Below are positions 17,143-25,484 of a stretch of DNA of 64,000 bases, one piece after another (the stretch's first letter is position 1; the number at the start of each line of letters is the position of its first letter). Below the pieces are notes generated by a model. That model did not search any database and was not told where the DNA came from. It saw nothing but the letters and a program-made list of their open reading frames with translations. The position numbers and the translations under genes were made by a program. The DNA comes from Natronolimnobius sp. AArcel1 (GTDB lineage: Archaea; Halobacteriota; Halobacteria; Halobacteriales; Natrialbaceae): contig NZ_JAAKXY010000001.1 of the NCBI RefSeq assembly GCF_011043775.1, forward strand, positions 186,001 to 250,000, read 5' to 3'.

Positions 17143-17619
17143 TCAGGACTCGACCCGTTCTGGTAGCTCGACCTCGACGCCACGACGTGCCGGCTCGAGG
17201 CCGCGATGAAACGGCGAGACGAGCCTGAGCAGCGAAATGACGATGATCGTCACGCCAGTCATACAGAGTGCCACGACGAGTGCCCCGGTGGCCGGCAGGA
17301 ACTCGAGTGCGGAAATCCCGAGGCCGCCACTGAACAACGTAAAGAGCGTCAACCCGCCGATGTCTTTCTCCAGAAGGGACTTGACAATCGGTTCTCGGTA
17401 ATACACGGCGTAGGCGTAGCCACACCAGAGCCCTGCTGCAGCGGCCAGCCAGGCGGTGGTCGCCTGTGGCCAGGCAAATCCGTCGCGACCGGTGACGAAC
17501 CAGAGCGCAACGGGGAGCGTGACGAGGAGTGCAACGAGTTCACCCCGACGACCCGTCGGCGTCGTCCACTCACCCTCTTCGTCACGAACCCACTCGAGGA
17601 GGCCGGAGGCCATTGACAT
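17143..17619 (-). CDS. Predicted membrane protein, four or more TM helices
   Basis: A 158-residue protein. An acidic-aromatic N-terminus (LLEWVRDEEGEWTTPTGR) is followed by hydrophobic segments at about residues 28-45, 53-72, 87-106 and 112-132, with a short charged tail. It matches no family I can name. Two start codons, 17619 and 17613, are equally possible. It converges on the iron-ADH-like gene with a 9-base gap. Confidence 0.7.
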   Translation of the reverse strand: MSMASGLLEWVRDEEGEWTTPTGRRGELVALLVTLPVALWFVTGRDGFAWPQATTAWLAAAAGLWCGYAYAVYYREPIVKSLLEKDIGGLTLFTLFSGGLGISALEFLPATGALVVALCMTGVTIIVISLLRLVSPFHRGLEPARRGVEVELPERVES

Positions 17620-17768
17620 GTCTACAATAGCTGTCGATGATAGTCAACATTACTCTCAGTAGCTAACAGGTTTCGGCTGTCATTACTGGTTGCAGCTTCT
17701 GCGAAGCACCAGCAGGTGCCGCCGCAAGCACGGGCTATACGTCCCCGGAAGACCCCGTTTGAGACAAG

Positions 17769-18773
17769 ATGCCTGCTGAAATGCGTGCCTTCCAGATCGA
17801 AGAGTACGGCGATCCGGACGTCTTCGAGGCGGCGACTGTCGACGTTCCAGAACCCGGCCCCGACGAGATCCGCGTCGAAGTCGTGGCCTCGAGCGTCAAC
17901 CCGGTTGACTACAAGATTCGTCGCGGAGACATTCCAGATTTCACCCCCGAGTTCCCGGCGACGCTGCACTGTGACATTGCCGGCGTGGTCGATGCGGTCG
18001 GCGAGGATGTCGATGCGTTCGAGGCGGGCGACGAAGTCTACGGCATGCCCGGCGGCGCGGGTCGACAGGGCACACTCGCTGACTATGCTGTCGGCCACGC
18101 AGGTACGTTTGCACACGCCCCCGACTCGATTCCGCTCGCAGACAGCGCCGCGCTCCCAATCGTCGCACTCACCGCGTGGGAGATGCTCGCCGACAAAACG
18201 ACGGTCGACATCGGCGACGAGGTACTGGTCTATGGCGCAAGCGGCGGCGTCGGCCACATCGGCGTCCAACTCGCCGACTGGTTCGGTGCGAACGTCACCG
18301 CGACCGCCTCGAGCGAGCAAAAGCGCGACCTCGCCACCGACCTCGGAGCCGATGCAACCGTCGACTACACCGACACCGCAGTCGAGGAATACGTCGCCGA
18401 ACACGCCACCGGCGACGGCTTCGATACTGTCTTTGATCCTGTCGGCGACGGCCACCTCGAGACCGCGTTCGAGGCAGTCCGGCCGTTTGGGACCGTCGTG
18501 ACGACTGAATCCAGCGCCGCGCAGGACCTCGATCTCGCGCCGATGCACGGCAACTCGCTTGAGTTAGGCGTCGTGCTCGTGATCCTCCCAGTACTGCTAG
18601 GTGACCGCCAGGAGCGCATCGGCGACGAACTCGAGACCATCGCAACGCTGGTCGACAAGGGTGCGCTCGAGCCCCACATCGACGGTCGGTACGCCTTCGA
18701 GGAGGTTGCAGACGCCCACAGTCACGCGGAAGAAGGTGATTTCGTCGGCAAGCTGTTGCTGGTCGCCGAGTGA
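17769..18773 (+). CDS. Zinc-type alcohol dehydrogenase/quinone oxidoreductase (MDR family)
   Basis: A 334-residue NAD(P)H-dependent oxidoreductase. An N-terminal GroES-like domain (SSVNPVDYKIRRGD, about 38-51) is followed by a Rossmann domain with YGASGGVGHIGVQLADW at about residues 156-172. The structural and catalytic Cys ligands of zinc enzymes are absent, which points to the zinc-free quinone-oxidoreductase-like group. It likely reduces quinones or enones with NADPH. It is monocistronic, facing the lipoprotein gene tail to tail with a 12-base gap. Confidence 0.88.
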   Translation: MPAEMRAFQIEEYGDPDVFEAATVDVPEPGPDEIRVEVVASSVNPVDYKIRRGDIPDFTPEFPATLHCDIAGVVDAVGEDVDAFEAGDEVYGMPGGAGRQGTLADYAVGHAGTFAHAPDSIPLADSAALPIVALTAWEMLADKTTVDIGDEVLVYGASGGVGHIGVQLADWFGANVTATASSEQKRDLATDLGADATVDYTDTAVEEYVAEHATGDGFDTVFDPVGDGHLETAFEAVRPFGTVVTTESSAAQDLDLAPMHGNSLELGVVLVILPVLLGDRQERIGDELETIATLVDKGALEPHIDGRYAFEEVADAHSHAEEGDFVGKLLLVAE

Positions 18774-18785
18774 GATACGGCGGCG

Positions 18786-19433
18786 TCAGCAATCGATTGG
18801 CGCCCCGTCTTCGGGCTCGCCGCCGTGTTCGTCGACGCGGTAGGTCGCTGTCTCGGAGACAAAGTAGTACGCCACTGCTTCGCCGTCGCCGTGGAACTCC
18901 TCGGTCACCAGCGACACATCGATGGCGTCCCCCTCATGCTCGAGAACAACAGTCTCTTGCTCGCTCCCACGACCATCGATTTCGAACGCCTCGAGGAACC
19001 CGTCACGAATTGCGTTGTACTCATCGAAATCGGCGTGGAGAGTTGTTTCCTCGCCGGAATCAACAACCTCAGAAAGCACCCGTCGAAACTCCGCAAGGTC
19101 GGCGAACGGTTCGCTGTCGGACGCTGGCGCGTCCGCTGGGGGATCAGACGATCCGGGTTGGAGCGTGATCTCGAGGATGTCCACGCCGGGAACTATCCAG
19201 TGTGACTCAACCTCGAGTTCGGTGTACTCGTGGTTGTATCGCTCACTCGAGACAACCGAGGCGTCGATCGATGGAGGATCCTCGTCGTCGAAGACGTTGC
19301 GCTCGAGGTACGAACCCTCACAGTCTTCGATTTCAGACGCAGAGCTGTCCGGCGATCTGGAGATTGTCGACAGACATCCAGCAAGCCCAGCGGCACACCC
19401 ACATATCGCGACAAGGGCTGCTCGCCGCTTCAT
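18786..19433 (-). CDS. Secreted lipoprotein, haloarchaeal
   Basis: A 215-residue protein with a lipoprotein signal: Lys-Arg-Arg start, a hydrophobic core and lipobox LAGC with the lipidated Cys at residue 20. The mature part is acidic and has no recognised domain (a GVDILEITLQP strand and many Asp/Glu). It is likely anchored to the outer face of the membrane. No partner gene is obvious; queC lies upstream on the same strand, separated by a hairpin. Confidence 0.75.
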   Translation of the reverse strand: MKRRAALVAICGCAAGLAGCLSTISRSPDSSASEIEDCEGSYLERNVFDDEDPPSIDASVVSSERYNHEYTELEVESHWIVPGVDILEITLQPGSSDPPADAPASDSEPFADLAEFRRVLSEVVDSGEETTLHADFDEYNAIRDGFLEAFEIDGRGSEQETVVLEHEGDAIDVSLVTEEFHGDGEAVAYYFVSETATYRVDEHGGEPEDGAPIDC

Positions 19434-19499
19434 AGCTCGAGTCAGTTTGACCGGCGTATAGGTTTTCTGGACGGCGTCTGATACGGATTGCTGTACCGA

Positions 19500-19542
19500 T
19501 TTCCCGGTGCAACCGCCGCCCGCGTCGCGGTTGCGCCGGAAA
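19500..19542. repeat. Strong hairpin between queC and the lipoprotein gene
   Basis: Arms 19504-19516 and 19527-19539 pair over 13 bases with one G-T pair around a 10-base loop, and three further T-A pairs extend it past a bulged C. It lies about 36 bases beyond the queC stop on the minus strand. No U-tract follows on either strand, so it is not a standard archaeal terminator; it may stabilise or process the que mRNA end. Confidence 0.5.
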
Positions 19543-19577
19543 TGACGGACAGTAAACCCTATGAGTGTCGAGTTAGC

Positions 19578-20345
19578 CTACGTTTCGAACCCGTCCTCGA
19601 CGTACGACGGCCGTTCTGCGTACTCGATTGGGTCTCTCACGCCGACGTTCTGAAACGCCTGCAGGCGGAACGCGCAGGCATCGCAGGTGCCACAGGCTGG
19701 CTCGTTCTCGCGGTAACAGCTCCAGGTGTGTTCGTAGGGCACCTCGAGGTCGACCCCGTGTGCCGCGATGTCGGTCTTTGACCACTCGACGAACGGCGCT
19801 TCGATTGCGATGTCGGTTTCGGGTTTCGTCCCCACGTCGACGACGGACTCGAACGCCTCGAAGAAGGCGAGGCGGCAGTCAGGATAGCCTGAGAAGTCCT
19901 CGCTGTGTGCGCCGATGAAGACAGCCTCGCAGTCGTTGGCCTCGGCGTAGGAGACTGCCATCGAGAGCAGGTTCGCATTTCTGAACGGAACATACGAGGT
20001 GGGAATCTCGTCGCTCTCCAGATCCGCGTCCGCGACGGCTAACTCGTCGTCGGTCAGACTCGAGGCCCCGATTGCTGCGAGGTGGCCCGTTTCGATCTGC
20101 AGGAAGTCTGTGGCGTCGATTTCCTCAGCGAGTCGGCGCGCACACTCGAGTTCGCGATCCTCGGTTCGCTGGCCGTAGGACGTATGGAGGGCGTACACCT
20201 CGTACCCCCGCTCGCGGGCCTCGGAGGCGGCAGTGGCGCTGTCCATGCCGCCCGAGAGGAGAACAACGGCGCGCTTGTCTTGGGGTCGGTCAGCAGACGA
20301 TTCACTGTCGTCGGTGGTGTCGGTGGTATCGGCTTCGGTGGTCAT
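19578..20345 (-). CDS. queC: 7-cyano-7-deazaguanine (preQ0) synthase
   Basis: A 255-residue PP-loop ATPase. The LLSGGMDSATA loop is at about residues 29-39 and the zinc-binding cysteines near the C-terminus (WSCYRENEPACGTCDAC). It converts 7-carboxy-7-deazaguanine to preQ0 with ATP and ammonia. In archaea preQ0 is inserted into tRNA position 15 and becomes archaeosine. The first 25 residues are an acidic haloarchaeal extension. It is the last gene of queD-queE-queC, 30 bases after queE. Confidence 0.95.
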   Translation of the reverse strand: MTTEADTTDTTDDSESSADRPQDKRAVVLLSGGMDSATAASEARERGYEVYALHTSYGQRTEDRELECARRLAEEIDATDFLQIETGHLAAIGASSLTDDELAVADADLESDEIPTSYVPFRNANLLSMAVSYAEANDCEAVFIGAHSEDFSGYPDCRLAFFEAFESVVDVGTKPETDIAIEAPFVEWSKTDIAAHGVDLEVPYEHTWSCYRENEPACGTCDACAFRLQAFQNVGVRDPIEYAERPSYVEDGFET

Positions 20346-20375
20346 GGTCGGGTAGTCTGTAGTCGTGTCAGCAGT

Positions 20376-21188
20376 CTACGTTTCGGGCGCGTCGTTCCAG
20401 AGATCGACGTGCAGGCGCGGCGTGTAGCGAAAGCCGTACTCGAGGGCAAGCTCCGCGGTTCGATTGCGCGTCTCCGCGAGGCGTTCTCGGGTCGCGCCCT
20501 CGGGCATCAGGAGGACGTTCTGATCGGGAATGGCCACGTCAGCAGCGTCGCGGAGATCCGCGAGCAACTCGAGAATCTCGTCCATATCGGCCTCGTCTGT
20601 GACGACGAACTTCAACTGAAAGTTGTAGTGTTCGACGAGCGCGGCTAGTGCCTCGAGGTCGATTCGGTCGTCCTCGTGGCGTTGTGCCCACTCGCCCCCG
20701 CCCTTGCTCCCGTTCGCGCTCGCGCCCCCGCCGTCCGGATCGCGCGCCGGCGTCGGCGTGCTGCTCTTGAGTTTCGGGCTGATCGAGGCGAGATCGATCG
20801 GAGCGTCGCGATAGATCGTCCCGTTCGTCTCGACGGTCGTATGGTAGCCCCGGTCATCGAGGGCCTCGAGCAGGGCGACGCTCTCTTCGTGCAACAGCGG
20901 TTCGCCGCCGGTAAGGACGACGTGCTCGACGTCGTGGGACTCGATTTCGGCGATGATGTCCTCGAGTTCCAGCCAGGCGTGGGTTGGCTCCCAGGAGGTG
21001 TGATAGGAGTCACAGAACCAACAGCGGAGGTTACAGCCGCTCGTGCGGACGAACACGGACGGGACGCCAGCGAGCGTTCCCTCGCCTTGCAGAGAGGCAA
21101 ACAGTTCGTTGATAGGGAGTGCGGGGCCGTCGATATCGGCTGTCGCTGTATCTTCCATATCGACATCGACGGAATCGGAAACCGGCAT
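20376..21188 (-). CDS. queE: 7-carboxy-7-deazaguanine synthase
   Basis: A 270-residue radical SAM enzyme. The cluster motif is SGCNLRCWFCD with C52, C56 and C59, preceded by the family's FASLQGEGTLAG segment. It rearranges 6-carboxytetrahydropterin to 7-carboxy-7-deazaguanine. A flexible Gly/Asp/Lys-rich insertion (about 150-172) is typical of haloarchaeal adaptation. The start at 21188 directly abuts the queD stop at 21189, so the two are translated from one message. Confidence 0.95.
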   Translation of the reverse strand: MPVSDSVDVDMEDTATADIDGPALPINELFASLQGEGTLAGVPSVFVRTSGCNLRCWFCDSYHTSWEPTHAWLELEDIIAEIESHDVEHVVLTGGEPLLHEESVALLEALDDRGYHTTVETNGTIYRDAPIDLASISPKLKSSTPTPARDPDGGGASANGSKGGGEWAQRHEDDRIDLEALAALVEHYNFQLKFVVTDEADMDEILELLADLRDAADVAIPDQNVLLMPEGATRERLAETRNRTAELALEYGFRYTPRLHVDLWNDAPET

Positions 21189-21671
21189 TCAGAACCGACT
21201 GCCTCCACAGAGTTCGCTCGTTTCGGTAACCTGTACTGCAACGTCGGTGACTGTCTTGGGCAGCGCGTCCTCGAGTTTTCGCTCGAGGACGACGCTCATC
21301 ACCTCGGCGGTTGGTGGCTGCTCGAGGACGATGAGGCTGTCTGCGTCGCCGGCCGCCTCGAACGCCTCGATCAGCGGATCACCGGCCTCGAGTAGGAACA
21401 TGTGATCCCACTCGTCGATTACTGCAGTAATATCGCCTTTGTCGGCGATCCATCCCTCTGCGGTGAGTTCGCCCGTGAGCGCGACGGTGACCTCGTAGTT
21501 GTGGCCGTGGGGTCGCGAGCACTTGCCGTCGTGATGCAACAGTCGATGCCCTGCACTGATTCGGATTGGCCGGTCTCGCCCAATATGGAGGACGCGTTCG
21601 GTGCCGATGACCTGCGTGTCGGTCGCCTCTGCATCTGTGGCATGGCCGACGGGGCCCAACGAGTTAGACAT
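21189..21671 (-). CDS. queD: 6-carboxytetrahydropterin synthase
   Basis: A 160-residue member of the 6-pyruvoyltetrahydropterin synthase family. Zinc-binding histidines lie in SAGHRLLHHDGKC and PHGHNYEV, with the catalytic Cys in the first block. It makes 6-carboxytetrahydropterin from dihydroneopterin triphosphate, the first step of the preQ0 route here. About 30 residues of N-terminal extension precede the fold. It is the first gene of the operon; an AT-rich box and an inverted repeat lie directly upstream. Confidence 0.95.
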   Translation of the reverse strand: MSNSLGPVGHATDAEATDTQVIGTERVLHIGRDRPIRISAGHRLLHHDGKCSRPHGHNYEVTVALTGELTAEGWIADKGDITAVIDEWDHMFLLEAGDPLIEAFEAAGDADSLIVLEQPPTAEVMSVVLERKLEDALPKTVTDVAVQVTETSELCGGSRF

Positions 21672-21976
21672 ACCTTGGTATTCTCGAGAGAATACTTAAG
21701 GATGATCGTTACTGGCGGACAATCAGTAGGCGATGTGCTGTGCTGGCGAGCAGACGACGTGCTGCCCGTATCAGTTCAGACGCGTTTCGCCAGAAATCAG
21801 ACGCTCGAACGGCTGATTCGCTCGCGAACACCTTGCGAACGAGCCAATCCGCTATCGCTGCCAGTCCACTTCCGACTGCGACCTCGAAATGCCGTTGTGG
21901 CCCCACCCACATCGACCTGCAACTGCAACCGTCCCCCATCCCACACCAGAACGTTCGTGAGTTGTGTTTCTGTCAG
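21672..21976. other. 305-base intergenic region between the winged-helix gene and queD
   Basis: Apart from the queD promoter and inverted repeat at its left end, I see no convincing open frame or RNA. The composition is mixed, with no long repeat. Confidence 0.5.
21678..21700 (-). promoter_or_regulatory. queD promoter with overlapping inverted repeat
   Basis: On the minus strand CTTAAGTAT (about 22-29 bases before the ATG) is a leaderless-type TATA box. Just downstream, 8-base arms 21678-21685 and 21688-21695 (GTATTCTC and GAGAATAC) flank a 2-base centre. The repeat overlaps the edge of the box and the expected start site, the right place for a repressor operator. Confidence 0.45.
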
Positions 21977-22333
21977 TTACTCCCCAAGTTGATCCTGGAT
22001 CTGATTCTTTGCCTCGGTGCGGCGTTTCTGTGAGAACGCCGGGCGCTCCGAAGAGAAGTCGACCTCGAGTTCGTCGACCGTTCGGCGGTAGATGTTCGTT
22101 CGTCGCCCCTTCTCTGAGAGCTGTCGCCCCTCACAGGTCAACAAGCCCGCATCGACCAGTTCCTCGATACGGCGATAGCAGGTCGCGATGGGGATTTCGA
22201 TATCCTCACTCAGCGCTTGCGCTGATTTTGGCGTGCCTGCTGCACAGAGGATTTCGGCACTGTATTTGTTCCCGAGTGCCGAGAGAACCGCGGGTGAATT
22301 TCGGTCTGTCTGTTTCGTCCGGTGCGAAGACAT
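21977..22333 (-). CDS. Winged-helix (ArsR/HTH_20-like) transcriptional regulator
   Basis: A 118-residue DNA-binding protein. Residues 12-75 form a winged helix: LSALGNKYSAEIL, then AQALSEDIEIPIATCYRRIEELVDAGLLTC as helix-turn-helix, then a wing. The C-terminal 40 residues are charged and probably helical (dimerisation). The ligand is unknown. It lies upstream of the que operon on the same strand but 305 bases away, so control of que is only a possibility. Its own upstream region is AT-rich, with an AATT-CGTGT-AATT palindrome that could be an autoregulatory site. Confidence 0.85.
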   Translation of the reverse strand: MSSHRTKQTDRNSPAVLSALGNKYSAEILCAAGTPKSAQALSEDIEIPIATCYRRIEELVDAGLLTCEGRQLSEKGRRTNIYRRTVDELEVDFSSERPAFSQKRRTEAKNQIQDQLGE

Positions 22334-22637
22334 AAGTGAACAATATCTAATTACACGAATTGAATCTTATGGTTATAGCGAGTGTTGTTTTATACGTACT
22401 CCCTCTCGAGGCGAGATTACGAATTGACGAGCCAGAGATGTTGCCAGGCTGTCGTGTGTGCCAACGTAGACCTCTCTCGAGGTAATTTTTGTTTTTGTTC
22501 CCTCCGCCTTTGGGCATTATACAAGCACGAAAACACGCTATTAGCCATCCGGTCGACTGGTTGTTTCACCGGACAGACTATCAAATCACGAGAATTGTAT
22601 ATATACTCACACGTCGACTAGTATACTGGGTGTTACC
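22334..22637. other. AT-rich divergent intergenic region
   Basis: This 304-base gap between the winged-helix gene and the HdeD-like gene is clearly richer in A and T than its surroundings. It carries probable promoters in both directions (TATATATA near 22597-22606 for the HdeD-like gene) and the candidate small RNA. No protein-coding frame is supported. Confidence 0.55.
22388..22497 (+). ncRNA. Candidate small RNA with TATA box and U-tract terminator
   Basis: TTTTATAC (22388-22395) could serve as a TATA box with a start site near 22418-22422. About 50 bases later a small hairpin (ACCTC at 22470-22474, GAGGT at 22479-22483) is followed by two T5 runs (22486-22496), a good terminator layout. 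The roughly 70-base product has no long open frame and matches no RNA family I know. It sits in the 304-base gap between divergently transcribed genes. Confidence 0.35.
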
Positions 22638-23234
22638 ATGAACACAGTAACCACTACATCTGATGCTGAGCAGATCCAGACTGAGTGGCGAACGCTCGCC
22701 ATTGCCGGCGGTTTGATCGCGATTGCTGGCCTGCTTGCGCTCGTCGCGCCGTTTGCGACCGGCATCGCGCTTACATACGTCCTTGGGGCGCTGTTGGTCG
22801 TCGGCGGGATCATCCACGCCGGTCACGCTTTCACGGTCGGCGACTGGACCGGACGGTTCTGGCAACTCGCGCTCGCGGTCGTCTCGGTCATCGCAGGAAT
22901 CATCCTGCTCGTGAACCCCATGGTTGGACTCGTGAGTCTGACGCTGCTGGTCATCGCATACTTGGTCGTTGATGGCGCGGCCGAACTCTGGATGAGTATC
23001 CGCATGTCCGGTGAATCTGGTCGTGGCTGGATCGCCGCAAGCGGCGTCGTCTCGCTCGTCTTGGCGGCGTTCCTCTGGGCAGGCTTCCCCGTCGACGCAA
23101 CGTGGCTCATCGGCGCTGTCGTCGGTGTCGCGCTGCTCATGACCGGGTTCTCGATGATCGCGGTCGCCTACAGCGGGCGCCGCATCGACGAAGACGATGT
23201 GACGCCACCCGCAGCCGAACCGCGACGTGCCTAA
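22638..23234 (+). CDS. HdeD family (DUF308) membrane protein
   Basis: A 198-residue membrane protein with six hydrophobic segments in three pairs, between about residues 18 and 180, and the family pattern VLGALLVVGGIIHAGHAF and AYLVVDGAAELWMSI. Relatives in bacteria are linked to acid or general stress. A T-rich stretch follows the stop (23235-23248), suggesting a single-gene transcript. Its exact role in haloarchaea is unknown. Confidence 0.88.
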   Translation: MNTVTTTSDAEQIQTEWRTLAIAGGLIAIAGLLALVAPFATGIALTYVLGALLVVGGIIHAGHAFTVGDWTGRFWQLALAVVSVIAGIILLVNPMVGLVSLTLLVIAYLVVDGAAELWMSIRMSGESGRGWIAASGVVSLVLAAFLWAGFPVDATWLIGAVVGVALLMTGFSMIAVAYSGRRIDEDDVTPPAAEPRRA

Positions 23235-23258
23235 TCTCTTTTATTTTCATAGTGCGTT

Positions 23259-24401
23259 TCAAGAGTCACCACCGCGCTCCGCAACCGCGTCAAACTCCCC
23301 ACCAAGCGCTGCGGCCGTCGTGGCCCGCTCGAGAACGTGTGCTGGATCGATCGTCACGTCCGCGCCCAACTCCGCGATGTCTGCCCGTCGCTCGCGGGCG
23401 ACGAGCGCAATAAGACGGACAGTCGAGTCAAGTCGCCGAGCAGCGAGGACAGTGTAGGGCGTCTCCTCGGCGTCAGTCGCAACGACGATTGCGGTGAGGT
23501 CAGTCGGTGTTGCCTGCTCAAGCACTTTGTCGTCGGTCGGATCACCAACTGTCACGTCGATGTCGTCGGCCTCGAGTTGGGTTGCCCACCCCTCATCGGT
23601 TGTGACGACGGTGAGAGCACCCTGCCTCGAGAGCGAGGAGATGAGTTGGTTTCCGGGTGTGGACGTGCCGATCAGGAGGAACTGCTCGCCATTTGTCGGG
23701 CGCTCGGCGTTCGTGGCTCGAGCACCGGCGCGCGTGAAGTACGATTGTAGAGAGGGGCCGATAAGCGAGCCAGCAATCGCAGCGACGCTTGCGGGGCCGA
23801 GTAACACAAGCGAGATGGCAAACAGCCGTCCGGCGTCGGTGCTTGCGTGGATATCGCCGTAGCCGACAGTGCTCGCCGTAACGAGCGTGAAATACAGGCC
23901 GTCGATAAGCGAGTCGACGCCCTCGAAATCGGCTCTGAGGACGTACGAGCCGATGGTTCCATAGCAGACGACGCTGCCGACTGCAAGCACCGCACCGATC
24001 TGTGACTCCGTCAGCGTAATCGAGCGCGTAAACGGCGTTTCGGAACGCCAGCGAACGAGTAATGCGGTGACGACGAGAGAGAGCACAACGAGTGGAATCG
24101 ACAGGAGCCGCGTTTGGACGATGCCGTGTGTCGCCGCGAGAACGACCAAAACGATTGCAGCAAGATACGCAACCCGAAAGCCACGGCGCATTCCCCAACT
24201 GGCTCCGAGAAGCGCAAAGCCGACGAGCACACCGCTGAATCCGGTCGCGGTTGCGAGTGTCGGTGTGTGAAAGCCAGTCTCGAACGTGGGGTCTGTACTC
24301 ATCGCTGCGAGCCCCGTCGCAATGGAGACGAACGCAACGGCGGTGACGAGGACCACGGCGAGGTGGACAATTCGGCTGCGCTGGCCGGAGACGTGAGCCA
24401 T
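23259..24401 (-). CDS. Potassium channel protein with TrkA-N (RCK) domain
   Basis: A 380-residue protein. Several N-terminal hydrophobic segments (to about residue 130) precede an ion-channel pore with selectivity filter TVGYGD (near residue 180). The cytoplasmic part begins FLLIGTSTPGNQLI (about 245) and has the Rossmann-like TrkA-N fold that gates K+ channels by nucleotide binding. The extra N-terminal helices go beyond a simple two-helix channel. The start at 24401 is chosen because the 14 residues before it are atypical and an AT-poor promoter region follows. It regulates K+ flux, relevant to osmotic balance. Confidence 0.88.
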   Translation of the reverse strand: MAHVSGQRSRIVHLAVVLVTAVAFVSIATGLAAMSTDPTFETGFHTPTLATATGFSGVLVGFALLGASWGMRRGFRVAYLAAIVLVVLAATHGIVQTRLLSIPLVVLSLVVTALLVRWRSETPFTRSITLTESQIGAVLAVGSVVCYGTIGSYVLRADFEGVDSLIDGLYFTLVTASTVGYGDIHASTDAGRLFAISLVLLGPASVAAIAGSLIGPSLQSYFTRAGARATNAERPTNGEQFLLIGTSTPGNQLISSLSRQGALTVVTTDEGWATQLEADDIDVTVGDPTDDKVLEQATPTDLTAIVVATDAEETPYTVLAARRLDSTVRLIALVARERRADIAELGADVTIDPAHVLERATTAAALGGEFDAVAERGGDS

Positions 24402-24487
24402 ACTCGAGCAACCACGTCGATGATAAAGAAAGCAGAGTGGCAATCTCCGTAGATACCGTTTTGAGGGCCACTCCCTAACTCCCGGCT

Positions 24488-25171
24488 ATGAATGTCGCGG
24501 TCGTCACCGTCGGAGACGAACTACTAGCCGGGCGAACCACGGACACGAACGCCACCTGGCTCTGTGAGCGCCTCGCCGACCGTGGGGCGACAGTCGAACG
24601 CGTCACAACCGTCCCGGATCGTATCGCAGATATCGCACGTGTCGTCAACGAGTACCGCGCTGAGTACGATGCCGTCATCGTCACCGGCGGCCTCGGGCCA
24701 ACTCACGACGATGTGACTATGGAAGGCATCGCCGCCGCGCTCGGGCGCTCACTCGAGGAGCACGAGGATGCACTTGCCTGGCTCGAGGAGGACGGTTACT
24801 CGCGTGCAGCGTTGACTGAGGGCACAGCGCACCTCCCGGAAGGCGCGCGAGCCCTTCACAACGAGGCTGGCGTCGCACCGGGAGCAGCACTCGAGGGCGT
24901 GTATGTTCTTCCTGGTGTCCCGACGGAGATGCGGGCGATGTTCGAGTCGATCAAATCGGAGTTTTCAGGGACCCCCACGCATGTCGTAGAAGTCGTGGCT
25001 GACGAACCCGAAAGTGCGTTACTCGACCGCCTTGAAGAGGTACGGGAGCGATTCGACGTCTCTGTCGGGAGCTATCCTGGCGAGTCCGTTCGACTCACAG
25101 TTGAAAGCACCGATGAGGAGACAGCCGAGGCTGCAGCCTCGTGGCTTCGCGAGCACGTTGAGACGCGATAG
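24488..25171 (+). CDS. CinA-like molybdopterin-binding (MoCF) domain protein
   Basis: A 227-residue protein. The MoCF fold is shown by TVGDELLAG (residues 7-15), VTGGLGPTHDDVTMEG (about 65-80) and LPGVPTEMRAMF (about 140-151). It matches the N-terminal domain of CinA; the C-terminal nicotinamide-mononucleotide deamidase domain is absent. Related stand-alone proteins are found widely in archaea; the exact reaction is uncertain. Confidence 0.87.
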   Translation: MNVAVVTVGDELLAGRTTDTNATWLCERLADRGATVERVTTVPDRIADIARVVNEYRAEYDAVIVTGGLGPTHDDVTMEGIAAALGRSLEEHEDALAWLEEDGYSRAALTEGTAHLPEGARALHNEAGVAPGAALEGVYVLPGVPTEMRAMFESIKSEFSGTPTHVVEVVADEPESALLDRLEEVRERFDVSVGSYPGESVRLTVESTDEETAEAAASWLREHVETR

Positions 25172-25185
25172 CGCGGTCTGCTATC

Positions 25186-25305
25186 CTACCGATAGAGGTA
25201 CGCGAGCCAGACGAACGTCACGATGAGAGCCAGTGCCAGCGTCCCCCAGCCGGCAATATCCATTGGCAGTGTCGTCTCGAGTACGGCGTGTGTCAGTGCG
25301 GTCAT
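25186..25305 (-). CDS. 39-residue single-pass membrane protein
   Basis: A short open frame not usually called. It reads MTALTHAVLETTLPMDIAGW, then a hydrophobic helix of about 20 residues and a YLYR tail. The size, single TM helix with aromatic-basic end, and high third-position GC in this frame support a real small protein. It lies between the MoCF-domain gene and the ATP-NAD-kinase-like gene, on the opposite strand. Function unknown. Confidence 0.5.
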   Translation of the reverse strand: MTALTHAVLETTLPMDIAGWGTLALALIVTFVWLAYLYR

Positions 25306-25484
25306 ACTCGGCGGTCCGTTCTGGGACCTCTTAATGGTTCATACTGCCGGCCAAAACGAGTCACAGCGTTTCGATCGAATGGGTGGTCGAAACGCTGTAC
25401 TGATTGTTGGCCGGTCGTATCTGAAAACTGGCCGAACCGACGACACACCGAGGCACCTTTTTGCGTGCTGTCCGTGATTTCGGT

